DNA of 64,000 nucleotides from positions 2,460,589-2,524,588 of the forward strand of contig CM050652.1 of the NCBI GenBank assembly GCA_027574665.1. The letters run 5' to 3'. Origin of the DNA: Rhynochetos jubatus. Its lineage: Eukaryota; Chordata; Aves; Eurypygiformes; Rhynochetidae. The translations under genes were made by a program, and so were the position numbers. A model generated the notes under the pieces. That model did no database searches. It had not been told where the DNA came from and was given only the letters and a program-made list of their open reading frames with translations. Shown piece by piece: positions 49,601 to 63,380 of the stretch (position 1 is the first letter of the stretch; every line of letters begins with the position of its first letter).

Positions 49601-52600
49601 TCAGTTAGAAGGCAGCGCCCTGTTTAACAAGCGCCAGACTCACAAAACTGTTTCCCCCGAGTCTTTCGACACACGTTGGCATTTTCTAATGGACCAAATC
49701 CTTGAAGATCCAACCACATCTGAATCTACAACTGTGGCCCGGAGGCAAAGCACCAAACAGAGAGAAACGGCCCATAAAATTAGTTGCGTGAAGGTTTTTT
49801 TTTTTTTACAAAGGAAGAGTTAAATACTAAGGCAGCAAACGTAGGCTTCTGTAGGAACACGCCTAGTGACTCCAAGACATTGATAAAAGGGCACGTTCCC
49901 CTTTGACACCAACCCAGCAGCCACCATTTCAAGCCCAGCTTATAAGGCCGCTGACATCTTTGAAATGACAGCAGAACTAGAGACCCTCTTTGTCCAACTT
50001 ACAATAAGTGTGGTTTTCTATTCCTCCCATTCCCAAACGGCTGGAAGCACGTAGCAGCGCAGTGCTGTCAGCAGTCTGGGTTTGGAGGCTTAATATCACA
50101 CTTCAGCAAAAAAAAAGAGTCCTGACCTTATCCCAGAAATACGTATTTCCGTGACGCTTCAGGGTCTGCGATGTTAAATACAAATAGCCTGATGCCAGAG
50201 GGGGGAGCTCACAGCATAGACAAGATTCCCATTTTCAGGCTTGGGGGGAAAAAAAAAAAAAAAACAATCAAAATTTCAAATTGTTCAAGTCTCTCGTGCA
50301 CACGCTGCTCCAGCCTTTGAAAGTACCCGTCAGGATCGCTATCCCTTCTGCCTTTTATGCTGCTCTACAAAGGGTGCAGCACCGGGCCACCAAAATGCCA
50401 GTGTTAAGCAGATTATAACATTTCTGAACATGTTCCATTCCAGTAGATACTTGAATGCCTTTCTGCATCAGGGAGCCTTTTCCTCCCCCTTTCATCAGCT
50501 TATCAAATGAAGCTAAACAGTAACGCTTGCATCTAATGATACCAGAGACCCTGTAATGGGATTAGGAAAAACACCATCATTAGTTTCAAGGAGGAATGTG
50601 ACCTTCAAGACATTTCTTACTCCGTGCTTTAAAGGGGTACAGTAGGAACAACAAAATTAATTCCCACATAAGGATGAGGAATGGGCAGGGAGAAGCAAGG
50701 GGATTTCAATTCCCAGGTAGATACTGCCTTTCCTCCTGTGTTAATGGCAGGTGAAAAAGCAAAGTGATCAGCAGGATGAAATCTGGAACAGAGAAGGAAA
50801 AGATAGTCCTTTCATATAAAGCCAGTCCAAAAGGCTCTTGGCTCGACAAAAGCAGATTTTAACCAAGCATCCAACTTCAAACCTGTAGGTGCAGAGGCCA
50901 GTATCACACTGCGGTTTGTTCCCCGACACCTAATTACCTGACCCCCAGTTAGATCTGCGAGTGGCACCGCACAAAGCACCAAAGGTCCTGCTGGGACACA
51001 GCACCGGGGCTGTGAGCACACCAACAGCAGTGCCAGCTGAGCTCTGCTTTTTCCACAGCCCTGACAGGCTGGGTCATTCAACCTTCAGTAAGGGCTCTGC
51101 CGGTTCGGGCCGGCTCACCTGCAATCCCACCTTGGGCTGGACAGTGCTGAGCCCCCAGCTTCATTTCTGAAGTCTTTCTCGGCCCTGAGAATACTCTGCA
51201 GCCTGTATAAACACATTCGATTTGGCAAGTGTTCAAATTATTTTAGCTAAACTTTCTCCAGCAAGACCTGCAACCGCTGCTTGTGTTTACTCTGAGACGT
51301 GAAAGCGCTTCTGGAATCACTATGTGGCTTCCAATATCCAAACCAACCATGCATGTCATTGTTTCCTTCAGTAAAAACATTTCTTTAGATTGCCAAAAGG
51401 AAGTGTAAAAGCAGTAGCAACAAGAATCCATGTTAAAGCTAAGAGCCTGACAAAAAAAAAAAAAAAGGAATACACTCAGTGTTTTTATAGGATCTAAAGC
51501 AAACAATACCTCGGTATTGTTTCTCAGAAAGGGGCCCCTCCTGAACAGCACCACGACCTCTCCAGCCAGCCTTTTACTACCTTCTTTCCCTTCTCTGGGA
51601 TGGAGGATGTGAATTCATCCATATTTTCCCCAGCAGGAATCCCAGAGCCTGGACCTTTCTACTGAAATTCTAGCTCACGTGAACATCCTCAGGCTACTGC
51701 CATACAGCCAATTTTTAATGATAATATTCTTCAGTAGCACTGTAATTTCAAGATAGAGGCAGGGATTTGTTTTGAAAACTGAAAGAAAACCAGAGCAATA
51801 TATGAGTTCAGCAAGCAAACCATTCCAGAGGGTTGGATATTTGGATTCAGGCTCCAGCTCTAGCTCCAATCTCTCAGAATATTCATTTTACTGGCACATG
51901 GGTTTAAACAGCAACGATAGGGACCAGGAGAGATGAAGTCCAAAATAAAAGCTACGCTGTCTGGGACACGAGGAAGAAGGCAAGTGTGTTTTTGTACACC
52001 ACCTTAACCCTTACAAAAGCCAACACTCAATCCTGTACCAACATAAAATCCTAGGATCACAGAGCAACGTGCGTGAAGCTGGCAGGGGATGCCACTGGGT
52101 GGAGCCAGGATAAAGCAGATGGCTGCAACACAAATGTCAGCGCTCTGCCAATTTTGCTACCATTTCAGTGCTGGCTTTCTCAAAAGAAAAGCTGCTGCAA
52201 CCATGGCAAATTTTGTCCTTTGAGATTCGACCAAACCTGCTGCACCAACTCCCCCCTGCTCCTAAATCTCAGAGATTAAAAGTGAGTTTATTTACCCAGG
52301 ATGCTGCAGACACCAGCCATTGCTTCACACTTCTGTAATAATTAAAACAACCTTCCTGCATCCCCTGTAACACGACGAATAAACAGAGGACTGTCGAATT
52401 CAACTCGGCCAACGGAGGGACTACTTACCATTTCAAGCTGCAGGGCAGTGATTTTAACACCTCTCCTGTTGTAACCTGCAAAGCCCATCCTTCGTGCACA
52501 CGGCTGCAGTCAGACACGCAAACCCGACTCAGTAATGCTGTGGCAGATCGGTCTGTGTCTATTTACGCCATGGCACATTCCACACACACAGAACGTTGGT

Positions 52601-54138
52601 ACTGCATGGTTTCTAACCGTGAACAAGAGTTAGGAGAAACGGAGAGATAAAACATGCATTAACTTGTCTCCATTTCAGATAATTACTTGGGAGTTTTTTT
52701 TAAGACATTTGTGACTCACAAGGGAGTCTGTAAATTTACTGTCTTCTGCAGCCTAATAATGTTGGCAGGCATGAGAGTTACCTATTTATTGATGTGTGAC
52801 ACCAATCTCTCTTCAATGGATTAAAAAAGCTGTTAGTTGAAGTGTTCTCCCCTTTTTAGCATGCACAGCTTCTAGAGAACAGGATTTTTTCTTTTCTAAA
52901 AGGAAAGTTAAAAAACCCCAAAGCAACAGGTCACAGAAGTTGACAGAAGAAATGATGGAAGAAGTTACGTTACTCAGTTGGACAACACGGCAGGGAGATT
53001 TGTCACTTATTTACAGCTGATAAAGTGGGGAGGCTTAGGAGAGACCACATGGGATGGAACAAAGCTACTGGTCCAGGAATCAAAGGGATCCAGAGCACGT
53101 TTTCAGTTTGTAGCACAACCGTCATTTCTTCTCTTCCTCGAGTCACCTTCTTTGTCTCAAGCAACACGTAACAGAATTTTTGCTGAACGTCTGCTCAGTG
53201 ACAGATATACTAGGGGTCTGATCCTTGCTGGAGTCTCTTAATGTTACTGAGATGCCAATAAAAACGGCATTGAGAACAGATGCATCTCTAGTGTGGCTCC
53301 ACAGAAGGGCAAAAACTCTGTGCCCCCTACAATTGTACCCCTGTACAAACGCAGACCCTCCCTAGGTAAGGGACAGGTAGGTGAGAACAGGTCACAGTCA
53401 AAGACAAAGCAATGGGCACACTTTAAATTACACTGTGTACGTTAAAACCTACAGACATACAAATCACTGTCAAGTATAAGCCAGCAGCTCCCAAGTGCTT
53501 CCTTATTCCCTTCCATTAGCCTGCTGCTTTTCCCCCCTCATCCTATCAGTCATAAATGCAGGACTAATATACACCTTTATTTTCAAAAAGTTCAAATGCA
53601 TCACAGTCCAAGTGTAAATAATTTATAAATCAAGGCAAGTAAGACTCTGGCAGATGGCTGAAATGAGGATAAAGCTTTTAAGAGGAGGAAGATGCATGCA
53701 CACCCATATAAACACACACGCAGTTTGCCACCGCCAAGGAAGACTTCACAAGGAAACCACCTCTCCCCCTCCCTCCTCCTTCAGATTCCCTTGATTTTAA
53801 TATTGGTCCTTCAACCCAAAGCTCATTACTAATCCAATCTTAATGTCACTTGAATTCTTACAAATAAGGAGACCACACAGGGAGCTGATGATTTTAATTC
53901 TGACACTTAAATCAGAAGTGTGAAGTTAAATGCAACGCATACCCTCCCCCTTTCGTTAATACTACATTTAATTGCAATGTCTTGTTCTTCCAAATCCCAA
54001 CTTGCAAGGCAGTATTTAGAACTAAATCAAACAGGCAAAGTTTCCAGGCTTTGATAACCAGCGAGCTGGTGGATTGGCTCCCTAGCATTTCATCCGTCAT
54101 TGTGGATGGCAGGACTGTAATAATCCCAGTGATTTTCC

Positions 54139-54238
54139 TGGAATCACAGAAAATTGGAAGCAACCTCAAGAGATCACCTAGTCCATCCCCACGCCCCAAA
54201 GAACCAGTTACGTTGTCACGCCTGACAGATGCTTGGAA
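54139..54238 (-). mobile_element. Old CR1-family tail
   Basis: Diverged antisense tail (GGAATCACAGAAAATTGG, then CCTCAAGAGATCACCTAG). The general CR1 end pattern is recognisable but it belongs to a much older subfamily. Confidence 0.6.
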
Positions 54239-54462
54239 GTTTTTAAGGATGCTACACAAGAATATAACATCCCTAAATCATTCACTGCTTACATACACTA
54301 GCCATTACGTTAGACATAAAGACAAGGAATATTCAAGGCTCCCTTGCCAGTCTTCAAGCTCAGTACTTCCCACCCGATCCCATGCTGGAAAACATGATTC
54401 CCCTCTTTTCAACTCTCTTGATACATTTAAAAGCAGAGGCCTCTCTCCACCCCTTAGTCTTC

Positions 54463-54787
54463 TCATCTATAAGTAAATGGATCCATCCTTTTTAATTTTT
54501 TCCTAAATTTCTGATCAAGCTGCTTGATCTCCTTTGAATTCCCCCCTAATCTTTTGACTTCTTCCTTGAGATCACAGTCAAAGAGGACCTGGGACCACAC
54601 CTGAGAACTTTTCAATGACTGCAACAGGATTATTTCCAGGCATCTTGCAGGCCACGCTCCTCTGGTACTCATCAAGGCAATACTTGCCTGTTTTTTGGTG
54701 GTGTGTTGATTCACATCCCACTTGTAATCCCCTGTACCACACAATTCCGTGGTCAAAGATGAGACATACCCAACTCGTCACATTCAT
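54463..54787 (-). pseudogene. Possible CR1 ORF1-like or other decayed coding relic
   Basis: Two overlapping minus-strand frames read protein-like text: GLQVGCESTHHQKTGKYCLD, then a shift to DLKEEVKRLGGNSKEIKQLD. The second resembles the LQEEVxRLRSIRESEKEID coiled-coil pattern of CR1 ORF1. It lies just before the plus-strand CR1 at 54837. The identity is uncertain and the frame is broken. Confidence 0.3.
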
Positions 54788-54836
54788 ACGCAGTAATAGT
54801 CAAATGCATACCTCTCCTTTTAAGATCTTGGTTTTA

Positions 54837-55912
54837 ATGGATGGACCACTCAGTGGATAAGGAACTGGCTGGATGGTCACACTCAGAGTGGTGGTCAACA
54901 GCTCAAAGTTTGAGTGGACACCAGTAACGAGCAACGTTCCTCAGGGGTCCATGTTGGGACCGGTACTGTTTAACATCTATGTTAGTAATATGGATGATGG
55001 CATTGAGTGCACCCTCAGCAAATTTGCTGATGACACCAAGCTGTGTGGTGCAGTGACACCCTGGAGGGAAGGGGTAGTATCCAGAGGGACCTGGACAGGC
55101 TGGAGAGGTAGGACTGTGCCAACTGCATGGAGTTCAACAAGGCCAAGGGCAAGGTCCTGCAGATGGGTCTGGGCAATCCCAAATACAAGTACAGGCTGGG
55201 TGGAGAATGGATCGAGAGCAGCCCTGAGGAGAAGGACCTGGGTAATGGTGGACGAGAAGCTGAACATGAGCTGGCTGTGTGTGCTGGCAGCCCAGAAAGC
55301 CAACCATATCCTGGGCTGTATCAGGAGAAGTGTGGCCAGCAGGGTGAGGGAGGGGATTCTCCCCCTCTACCTTGCTCTCCTGAGACCCCACCCGGAGTGC
55401 TGTCTCCAGCTGTTAAACCCTCAGCTTAAGAAGTGTATCGAGCAGTTGGAGTGAGTCCAGAGGAGGCCACAGAGATGCTCATAGGGCTGGAGCCCCTCTG
55501 CCATTGGGACAGGCTGAGAGAGTTGGGCTTATTCTGCCTGGAGAAGGGAAGGCTCCAGGGAGAGCTTACAGCACCTTCCAGTACCTGAAGGGACCTACAA
55601 GGAAGCTGGGTCAGGGGGGCAGTTTTTACAAGGGCCTGTAGTGACAGGACAAGGGGTAACAGGTTTAAACTGAAAGAGGGAGATTTAGATTAGATATCAG
55701 GAAGAAATTCTTCCCAGAGAGGGTGGGGAGGCACTGGGACAGATTGCCCAGAGAAGCTGTGGATGCCCCATCCCTGGGAGTGTCCAAGGCCAGGCTGGAT
55801 GAGGCTTGGAGCAACCTGGTCTAGTGGAGGGTGTCCCTGCCCATGGCAGGGGGGTTGGAACTGGATGATCTTTAAGGTCCCTTCCAACCCAAACCATCCC
55901 ATGATTCTATGA
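54837..55912 (+). mobile_element. CR1 LINE, longest copy, with reverse-transcriptase remnant
   Basis: About 1.08 kb of CR1 starting inside the RT domain (TGGATGGACCACTCAGTGG). The frame from 54873 contains PQGSMLGPVLFNIYVSN and SKFADDTKLCG, the motif surrounding the FADD box. It then shifts frame at the CCCTGGAGG stretch. The frame 55127-55429 carries on with FNKAKGKV and [15 protein letters not shown] before another break. The 3' end is intact (CATCCCATGATTCTATGATC). This copy is inactive. Confidence 0.96.
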
Positions 55913-57370
55913 TCTTCCACATTCTAGTAATTTTTCAACATGCTTCCAAGCCCTGCCTTCCAGTTTGGTATTTGCACGTTACGATTCTCTCCTGCATTAT
56001 TCAACACATTAACAAAAATATCAAATAGCACCATGCCCCAGACAGAGCACTCAAAAGAGCCCTTAGATAAATGTCATAAAAAGCCCTTCATAACTTCTCC
56101 TTGGACAGCCAGTTGTTTTATCTCACCTCATTTCAGTTTTATTTACACCATAGTTCCCCAAGTCTGTCATGAGAGAAAGCGTATGAAACACTAGAAGGCC
56201 TACTGTCACCAGGACATAGGCCACTCACTGCTCCTCCGTCCTCCAAAATCCCTTCCACCAGCTCTCGGAAAGAAATTAAATCAGCTGACAGCCTTTGCTT
56301 GACACACAGCAACAGTAATTCTTCCTCTGATTTTATATATGACTTAGTTTATGGGTTTCTATATTTTTTTGAGAAGTTAGAGTTAAGACAACTGCTTTAG
56401 AAGTCCCTGGATTCTCCCCCTGCTTCCTGTTTTAAAGGCTATCTCCAGATTGTCCTTTTTATGGTTTCCCAGAATCTCCTGAGATTTGAAAGATGTTATT
56501 CTCCTTGCATGAGAGTGTTGCTTATGCTACGATTATCACCGAACAGAAGGGAGAATAACGATGATGACCAAGGGCAGGTTAGAGGGGGAAAAAAAAGAGG
56601 AAAAAAGAGACAGAGATAAAAATAAATTGAAATACCACAAGTCCTCTAACACCCTCATTTAAACCCAGCAGGGTTCTTCAAGGGAAAGGGAGACCAGACA
56701 AGACCAGTAAAGTCTTGCTGCAACTCAGTCCTTGGCTAGACCTTGTAGAATAGGAGTCGTAGTCAGTGTGTAACAAAGGAAGGAGAGAAAGCAAAGAAGA
56801 AATACATGCACATACTGAAAGAATACATCAGTGAATTGTGGAAGCACTGTATCTTTTCATGTCATAAAACATAATCCGCCTTTAAACTACTGAATTGCAG
56901 GAAAAAGTTATCCTATAATTGCTACACATTTTGCCTAGGATTTGTATCCGAGGCTCCTCTCATTGTCGTTCCTGAGCAGCACGACAAATTCTTACACTTT
57001 TCTGACAATACACAATTCATTTCTCTTTCAGCTGCTTAGCAGATGGCGTGCGAGAAGCCTGGTTTTCTGTGGCACTGGTTCTCACTGTTGATCAGTCTCA
57101 TGTATATCACAAAACATAACGTCTGCCTTCAGCATCTCTCACGGTGAGGTGATGCCCAGTACCATTCTCCTCTGCAGGTTTCTATGCATTAGATGAGTCC
57201 TTCACTCACTAACCGGTTCACAAACTACACCAAACCTGGAGAAATGCCCAAAGCTAAATTTTAATCTGTCAGGTCAAATGCGATTTATCAAGGGCTTCAA
57301 GATTTTAGAGAACGAAACTCAGACAACACAGTATGTTCTCATGGACAATCAGGCTAAAGCTGACACCACA

Positions 57371-57787
57371 TCACGGAATCACTGAGGTTGGAAAAGACTG
57401 GTAAGTCCAACCATCAACCCAACACTCTCATACCCACTAGACCATGTCCTCAAGTGCCACATCTACACGTTCCTTGAACACCTCCAGGGACGGTGACTCC
57501 ACCACTTCCCTGGGCAGCCTGTTCCAGGGCTTTTCCTCATGTCCTGGCTAAACCTCCCCTGATGCAACTTGAAGCCATTTCCTCTTGTCCTGTCACCAGT
57601 TACCCCGGAGAACAGACCAACCCCACCCTCCCTACACAGTCCTTTCAGGGAGCTGTACAGAGCGATCAGGTGTGCCCTCAGCCTCCTTTTCTCCAGGCTG
57701 AACACCCCCAGCTCCCTCAGCCATTCCTCATCAGACTTGTTCTCCAGACCCTTCCCCACCTTGGTCACCCTTCTCTGGACACCTCAA
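57371..57787 (-). mobile_element. CR1 LINE, older subfamily
   Basis: Antisense copy: TCACGGAATCACTGAGGTTG, AAGACTGGTAAGTCCAACC, CCTCCAGGGACGGTGACTCC and CTGGGCAGCCTGTTCCAGGG. These diagnostic blocks differ from the majority subfamily. The 5' side is cut near GTCACCCTTCTCTGGACACC. Confidence 0.94.
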
Positions 57788-59229
57788 CTGCTACTTTCCC
57801 TATTCTCAGCAGGTTTCAACATTTTCTTTTACTTTAAGATTTGGTCTTTAGTTTCTCTGAACGGTCCAGATTCATTTCACTCAGCATTAACCTTCCAGAA
57901 TGAAGATAAGAGGACAATATCCTCCCCACACATTAACCTATCTTTAATGACACTCAACAGGTCCAAACTGAGTAATGGCGTATGCAAAAAAAAAAACCAA
58001 AAACAACATCAAAAACATTTTATCATTAAGTTACAGGGGTCTTGCACCTCTGAATTTCACATTTTCTCCAGATTTGTCCAACTTTTCAGTCAAGTATCAA
58101 TTTCCCCAGGCTTGAACTGATTTATGGTATTGAAGAAGGTGGGATAGTAGGACAACAGCTAGTCCAGACTTGGATTAAATTCTCTGCAAGCAGAAAATGG
58201 AACACACAGAGAAACACTTAACACACATGGACTTGTTTTCACTATTTAAATTTGACATTTGTTAGGTAGAGCAGACAAGGGGTTTCATTCATTTCCTTTA
58301 CTTGTATATCTGCCCATAACAAGCTTGTGGGAAACACAGACTGTTGCAGCATATTTTATGTCCAAAGATCTACCCAAGTGCCCGCATTCTGCCATCCATT
58401 TCTCCTTATCAATTTTAAACTTGTAAAGAGATAATAAATTAAGAATATCATGGATGTTGGTAGAATGAGTTTTGGCTCAAGCAGCAATTCCTCAGTTGAA
58501 CTGTAGTCACATGAAAAAACTACCACTTTTTACCCATTACTTACCTCTCTTACCACTGACGACCCTTGTTTCATGTTCTTGGTGCAGGAAGAAACAGGAA
58601 CTGTCACCTACCCTTCTCATACCAATATTTTACCATGTTTCTCCTTATTTATTTTGTTCCTAATGGAAGCAAACTCAACTTTTCAACCTCTCTCCAGTTT
58701 TTATGTGCACCATGAGCATTCCTGAACCTCTCCTAATCCCTTCTTGTTCTGCAGTATCCTTCAAGATGAGCGCTGATAACTCAGGGGAGACACTTACAAA
58801 GGAAGCTGGCAGCATTCACTGCTATAACAGCAATATAAAATCTAGTTTCATATCCATCCTTTACACACCTCAGCATCTTCCAGGTTGGACCACTGCTGTA
58901 CATTAAGGATAAACTGCCACTGAGCTTTCCAGAAAAGACACACACCTTCGTGTCTTTGGCTAATTTAGAAGTAAGGACACTCAACAAAATTTTATTTCCC
59001 TCCTCAGCACACACTTGCTAACTTGCTTAAACATCTCACAGATCCATCAGTCTCTTCTCGTCCCAAGTAACTCCAAAGAGTTTGTGGCAGGTGTCAACAT
59101 CTGCTGTCCTCCTGCACACATCTTTTTGAAGACCACCAATAAGCCTGGTAACTTTTTCTGATGACCCTCATGGAGGTTAAATTTGGTCCTTTCCATTACG
59201 ATACTTTCACTGATCGTTACTTCAGATCT

Positions 59230-59394
59230 GCCTAGAGAAGCTGTGGATGCCCCATCCCTGAGAGTGTCCAAGGCCAGGCTGGATGAGGCTGGGAGCAACC
59301 TGGTCTAGTGGAGGGTGTCCCTGCCCATGGCAGGGGGTTGGAACTGGATGATCTTTAAGGTCCCTCCCAACCCAAACCATTCTGTGATTCCATG
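59230..59394 (+). mobile_element. CR1 LINE, short 3' tail
   Basis: 165 bp of the majority-subfamily tail from GAGAAGCTGTGGATGCCCC to CATTCTGTGATTCCATG. Confidence 0.95.
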
Positions 59395-62300
59395 CTATAC
59401 TGGGGTTTTTTCATCAATTAAACAAAAGCAACCAACAAAAAACCACTGCATTTCAACAACTTTGATTCGTTGGAAAGTTCTCTATGCCCTGCAAGTGCAC
59501 CAAGTGAACTTACTAAAAGAAAAAACCTTAAAACTCACAAGAGCTAATTTTTACCCCACAGAAATAATTCCTAGAATCTTATGTACATGTAAATAGAACA
59601 CTTCTGCTTCTCCTCCAATTCTCAGCTGAAGGCTGCTTATCTTTTCTGACATCTCAGTGACTTCATACTTCCCCTTCCTAAAAAAGTTCTCTTACATACG
59701 GGCTTTGAGCCTAAATTTCAAAGTTCCTTCTAAAGCCTCTAGCTCTGCCTGAACATCTTTACTATCAGAAGAGCTGCCGAGTAGCTTCCTTGTCTACACT
59801 CTCAAAACTAACAAAAGGTTTCAGAGAAATCATTTCACTTTCCTGTAATACTTTTTTTAAAACACAATCTTGTACAATTCAACAAAACCACGATGTCTTA
59901 TGCAGGCATCCTGCTTTTAACATTCTAAAGATATATCACATATATTTGATCCCTAAAACCCACAGCAGTTGTCTTCACTTCCTTCCCACTGCCTACTCTA
60001 AGAAAGTATTTCAGCTTATTAGCTTTCCTGGGGCTTGAGTTCTAAATTTTAAGTCATTTGCGCCAAACAAACACACCTCCAACCTTGGCAGCCATGCTGT
60101 TTATCTATTTGCTGGTTTTCTTTCTGTTCAAAGGAACATCATTCCAAGACTGGAAAGTTAAAACCAGGAGCCAACTGGGAGTTTCGCTTTCTTTGCCTGT
60201 TTACAACTTTGCAATTTAGCCTTTTACTTTACCTTCTTTTCTCTCCATTTTATTATTTGATACTCAGCCTGCTCCTCTAGATGCTTAACGTAATTATACA
60301 CTAGAAGCTACTACTACTACACACCTCAAATTATTCATTTTGAGCCAGCCATGGTACATTATGTCAGACAAGCAATCCAAGATTTAAAATAAAAAAAAAA
60401 AACCACTTCTCTCCTCCCGTGGGCTCCTGAACCAGCCATTCCAAGAACCAGTCAAAGACAACTCCATCAACAGGTTCTGACTTTTCCGAACATCAGGAAT
60501 AGAGTATGGCAGCCACCACCATGCTGTTAAGAAATGTTGGTCTCTGATCTTTCTAAATTAATTTTTTGTAAAATTACACTCCATTTCCACAGACTAATAA
60601 AAACTGTTAATACACTTCACTTTTTACAGCATAGTATTTCTGGCCCTATATGTGGCCCTTTCTACTCTGAATTTTTATCTCACTAGACACAGGAATTCTT
60701 TAAATAAAGCCATGTTCCTCCACCTCCTACAAAAAGTCTGTCTCCCATGCACGGTCTGCAAACAGCTTTACAGATTTCCACTGACATTTGTCATCTCACC
60801 ACCTTTGCATAACTCACTCTACAATTTGGTTCTTTCGATCACAAGGGAATCCAAATGCCTAATTCTTATTTAACTTGGTTTTTAGTTTTATTTGATATCT
60901 GTTTTCATTCAGTTGCTTCTTCTTTAATTTTTATGTAATTTCTTGCATCCTCCTTCTTGCAATATGTTGTTGTTTGCCAGTGATTTGTTCACTGATGGGG
61001 ACAGTTTGAGAGCAAATATTTACTTTACTACAGAAGACAAATATTTGACATCCATCACCACCCAATTTCCATACAGATAAGAAAATAGTCCCTCTTATAT
61101 TATCATGACAACTAGATGCACTGGCGTAATATCCCGTTCATCCACCCTTGACAGAAGAACCGTCACGTATTTTAGACATTTCCATTTGTAATGAAACAGA
61201 GAGAGGCTATTTCAGATTTCGGTTTTCTTTGTCACTGCCTGACTATCTTTAAGATCACATATTCAAGTTATACTTGCTGAAAGGGCCCATTATTCCTTTT
61301 TTCCTCTTAAATAAAAACTTGTGCTCTCAATAATAATAAGCAAAAAAACCCCTTCACTGCGTGCCCTTAATCTGTCAGGTCACTCAAAAAACCTGTCTTA
61401 CATTCTATTAGAAAGATGTCTCATGTCTTCTTTAATTGCTACTTGTGTTCTAGCACAAATTCACTGCACGATGCTCCATTTCAATCCAATTGCCTCAACC
61501 TATACCATGCTCCAAGTCAGCTTTTTAAGCTGAGTACTTCTGAAGTGCCCTAAACATGAATGTCATAGAAGCTGAATAACCTTTGGGTTCAGAAAGTCTC
61601 TCTTTTTTCAGGGACAGCCCACTAGTTTGGAGAATTGGGCTGTATTATAAAAAAAAAAAAAAAACCCAAAACAAAAAAACCACAACCAAACCCCAAACTC
61701 TTCTACATTTTCCACAAAGTTCTTCCACATCATTTTAGTACTTGCTGTACATCAACTTGCTACCTTCACTTCCTATTCTTTCTCATCTATTTAGGTTTCA
61801 GGTTGGACTGTGATTTCTTGGAAACTTGTTCAGCAGGACAGGAATTCAATTTCAGTGGGAGCTTCCCAACACGTCTGTGCAGACAGCCCGGCTTTTGATG
61901 AGGATAATGCATGACCACAGAACACTCAAATACTTGGAGCAATTAGATACACATGTCTTAAAAATCAATTCCCCATTTTCACTGCATACTAATACTGATA
62001 AGGCTGCAAGCATAGGAGAAAATCTTGTTATTCCTTCACATATGGAAACAATACAGCAGTGACACAGGTGCCTGGCTCCCATTAGTACACCCAGCCCCTT
62101 CACTTTCTGAGGAATGACATTTTTAATCCCCAACATGACAGATTTTGTTAAACAGATAATGAACTGTTATCCACAGATTACCCCATTTGCAAGCTGACAA
62201 ATAGCAGAATATAAATGACAACTTTATTCATTATCCTCATAGTCCAGAAGTGATGGAGCTATTCAATAAACACACAAAACTCCCTTGAGCTACTCAAGCT

Positions 62301-63380
62301 TGGAGATTCAGGTTGGGCTATTTCCCAGTGAAGATACGGAAATCAGCTTCCACCACCTTCGGAAAAAGGTTATAACAAAACTGTTGCCTTCCTCCTGCAA
62401 GGTGCTGGGCACTCTGGCCGTAAGCCAGCAAAGCACTTCAGTACACACACAACTTACCACACACAAACAGTCCCAATCACACCATACATCTAATTGCTTT
62501 TCTGGATTAGGGCCAAAGCACTCGACACACTGTAGATCGAGACCTCGAGGACAACACTGATATCCCCATCCATGCAAATCTGAGACACACAGAAATCCAG
62601 CAGCATCCTTGAAGCCTGTTCCCAACTGCCACTCTCAGTCTAACCACCAGATAGTAACAGATAATTTCTGAACTATTAGTTCTATCCTCAGAATGAAACG
62701 TTTCACAAGAACCCATTCAAATTCTGACAGATTACAGCACATGGATTAATCACTTATCTCTGCAACTCAGAATTTACAGGTCAACATTCACAAATAAATC
62801 TCACCTCAAAAGGCTCCTTTTTCTTTCAAGTCTGCACGAGGTTTTCACTGAGCAGACAATGACTGAACTGAACCTTTTGATGTTCTGCTTTCAATAACTG
62901 GTTTGTAGAAGAAACCCAAAATGTAATACTACATTTAATTCATAACAGAAGATTTTTTTCTGAACAAAACAGCATTTCGCACCGTGCTGAAAACAAAGAC
63001 TACCAAAGAGACGGGAACGCGCGAAGCGACCTTAATAAAATGACAGCTCAATAAACAAGAATATCAAACCTCTCCAAATCAGGTTACAGAAAAGATTTTA
63101 AATGGTTCTCTAGATCTCAGAAAGCACAAAACCTTCTCTGACCAAATTACTTTCAATTCTTCACAACTGTGTTCAGAAGAGGAAATCATCACCAACACCG
63201 AAAATCAATAGGAAGTGTTCCAGACAACAATGCAGCCGTAAGGAAGGACCAGAACAGTACATTCAGGGAAGACAGGAGTTTGGGGAATGAAGAAAGCAAG
63301 GGAGCTAAATAACAAAACAGCTACTGAACAGCCCCTGCACCCACACGACACTCAGAAATAACATGGCCAGTCATTTCATC

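Noticed and set aside
53982..54476. 164-codon plus-strand open frame, the second longest in the window.
   Set aside because: It overlaps an antisense old CR1 tail and shows no protein family. Unlikely to be a gene.
2916..58577. A chain of short minus-strand exon-like segments with good splice sites and compatible phases: 58545-58577, 57210-57235, 56127-56163, 52429-52465, then the 36.8-kb exon, 17826-17884, 3857-3908 and 2916-2977.
   Set aside because: The 36.8-kb exon is EXOC4, and its known next peptide is at 31415-31503, joining in phase. None of the other segments encodes EXOC4 sequence, and they are very short. With many candidate sites and three phases, such chains arise by chance.
60200..60290. 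Minus-strand coiled-coil-like reading HLEEQAEYQIIKWREKK.
   Set aside because: Only about 26 codons between stops, no good acceptor and not EXOC4.
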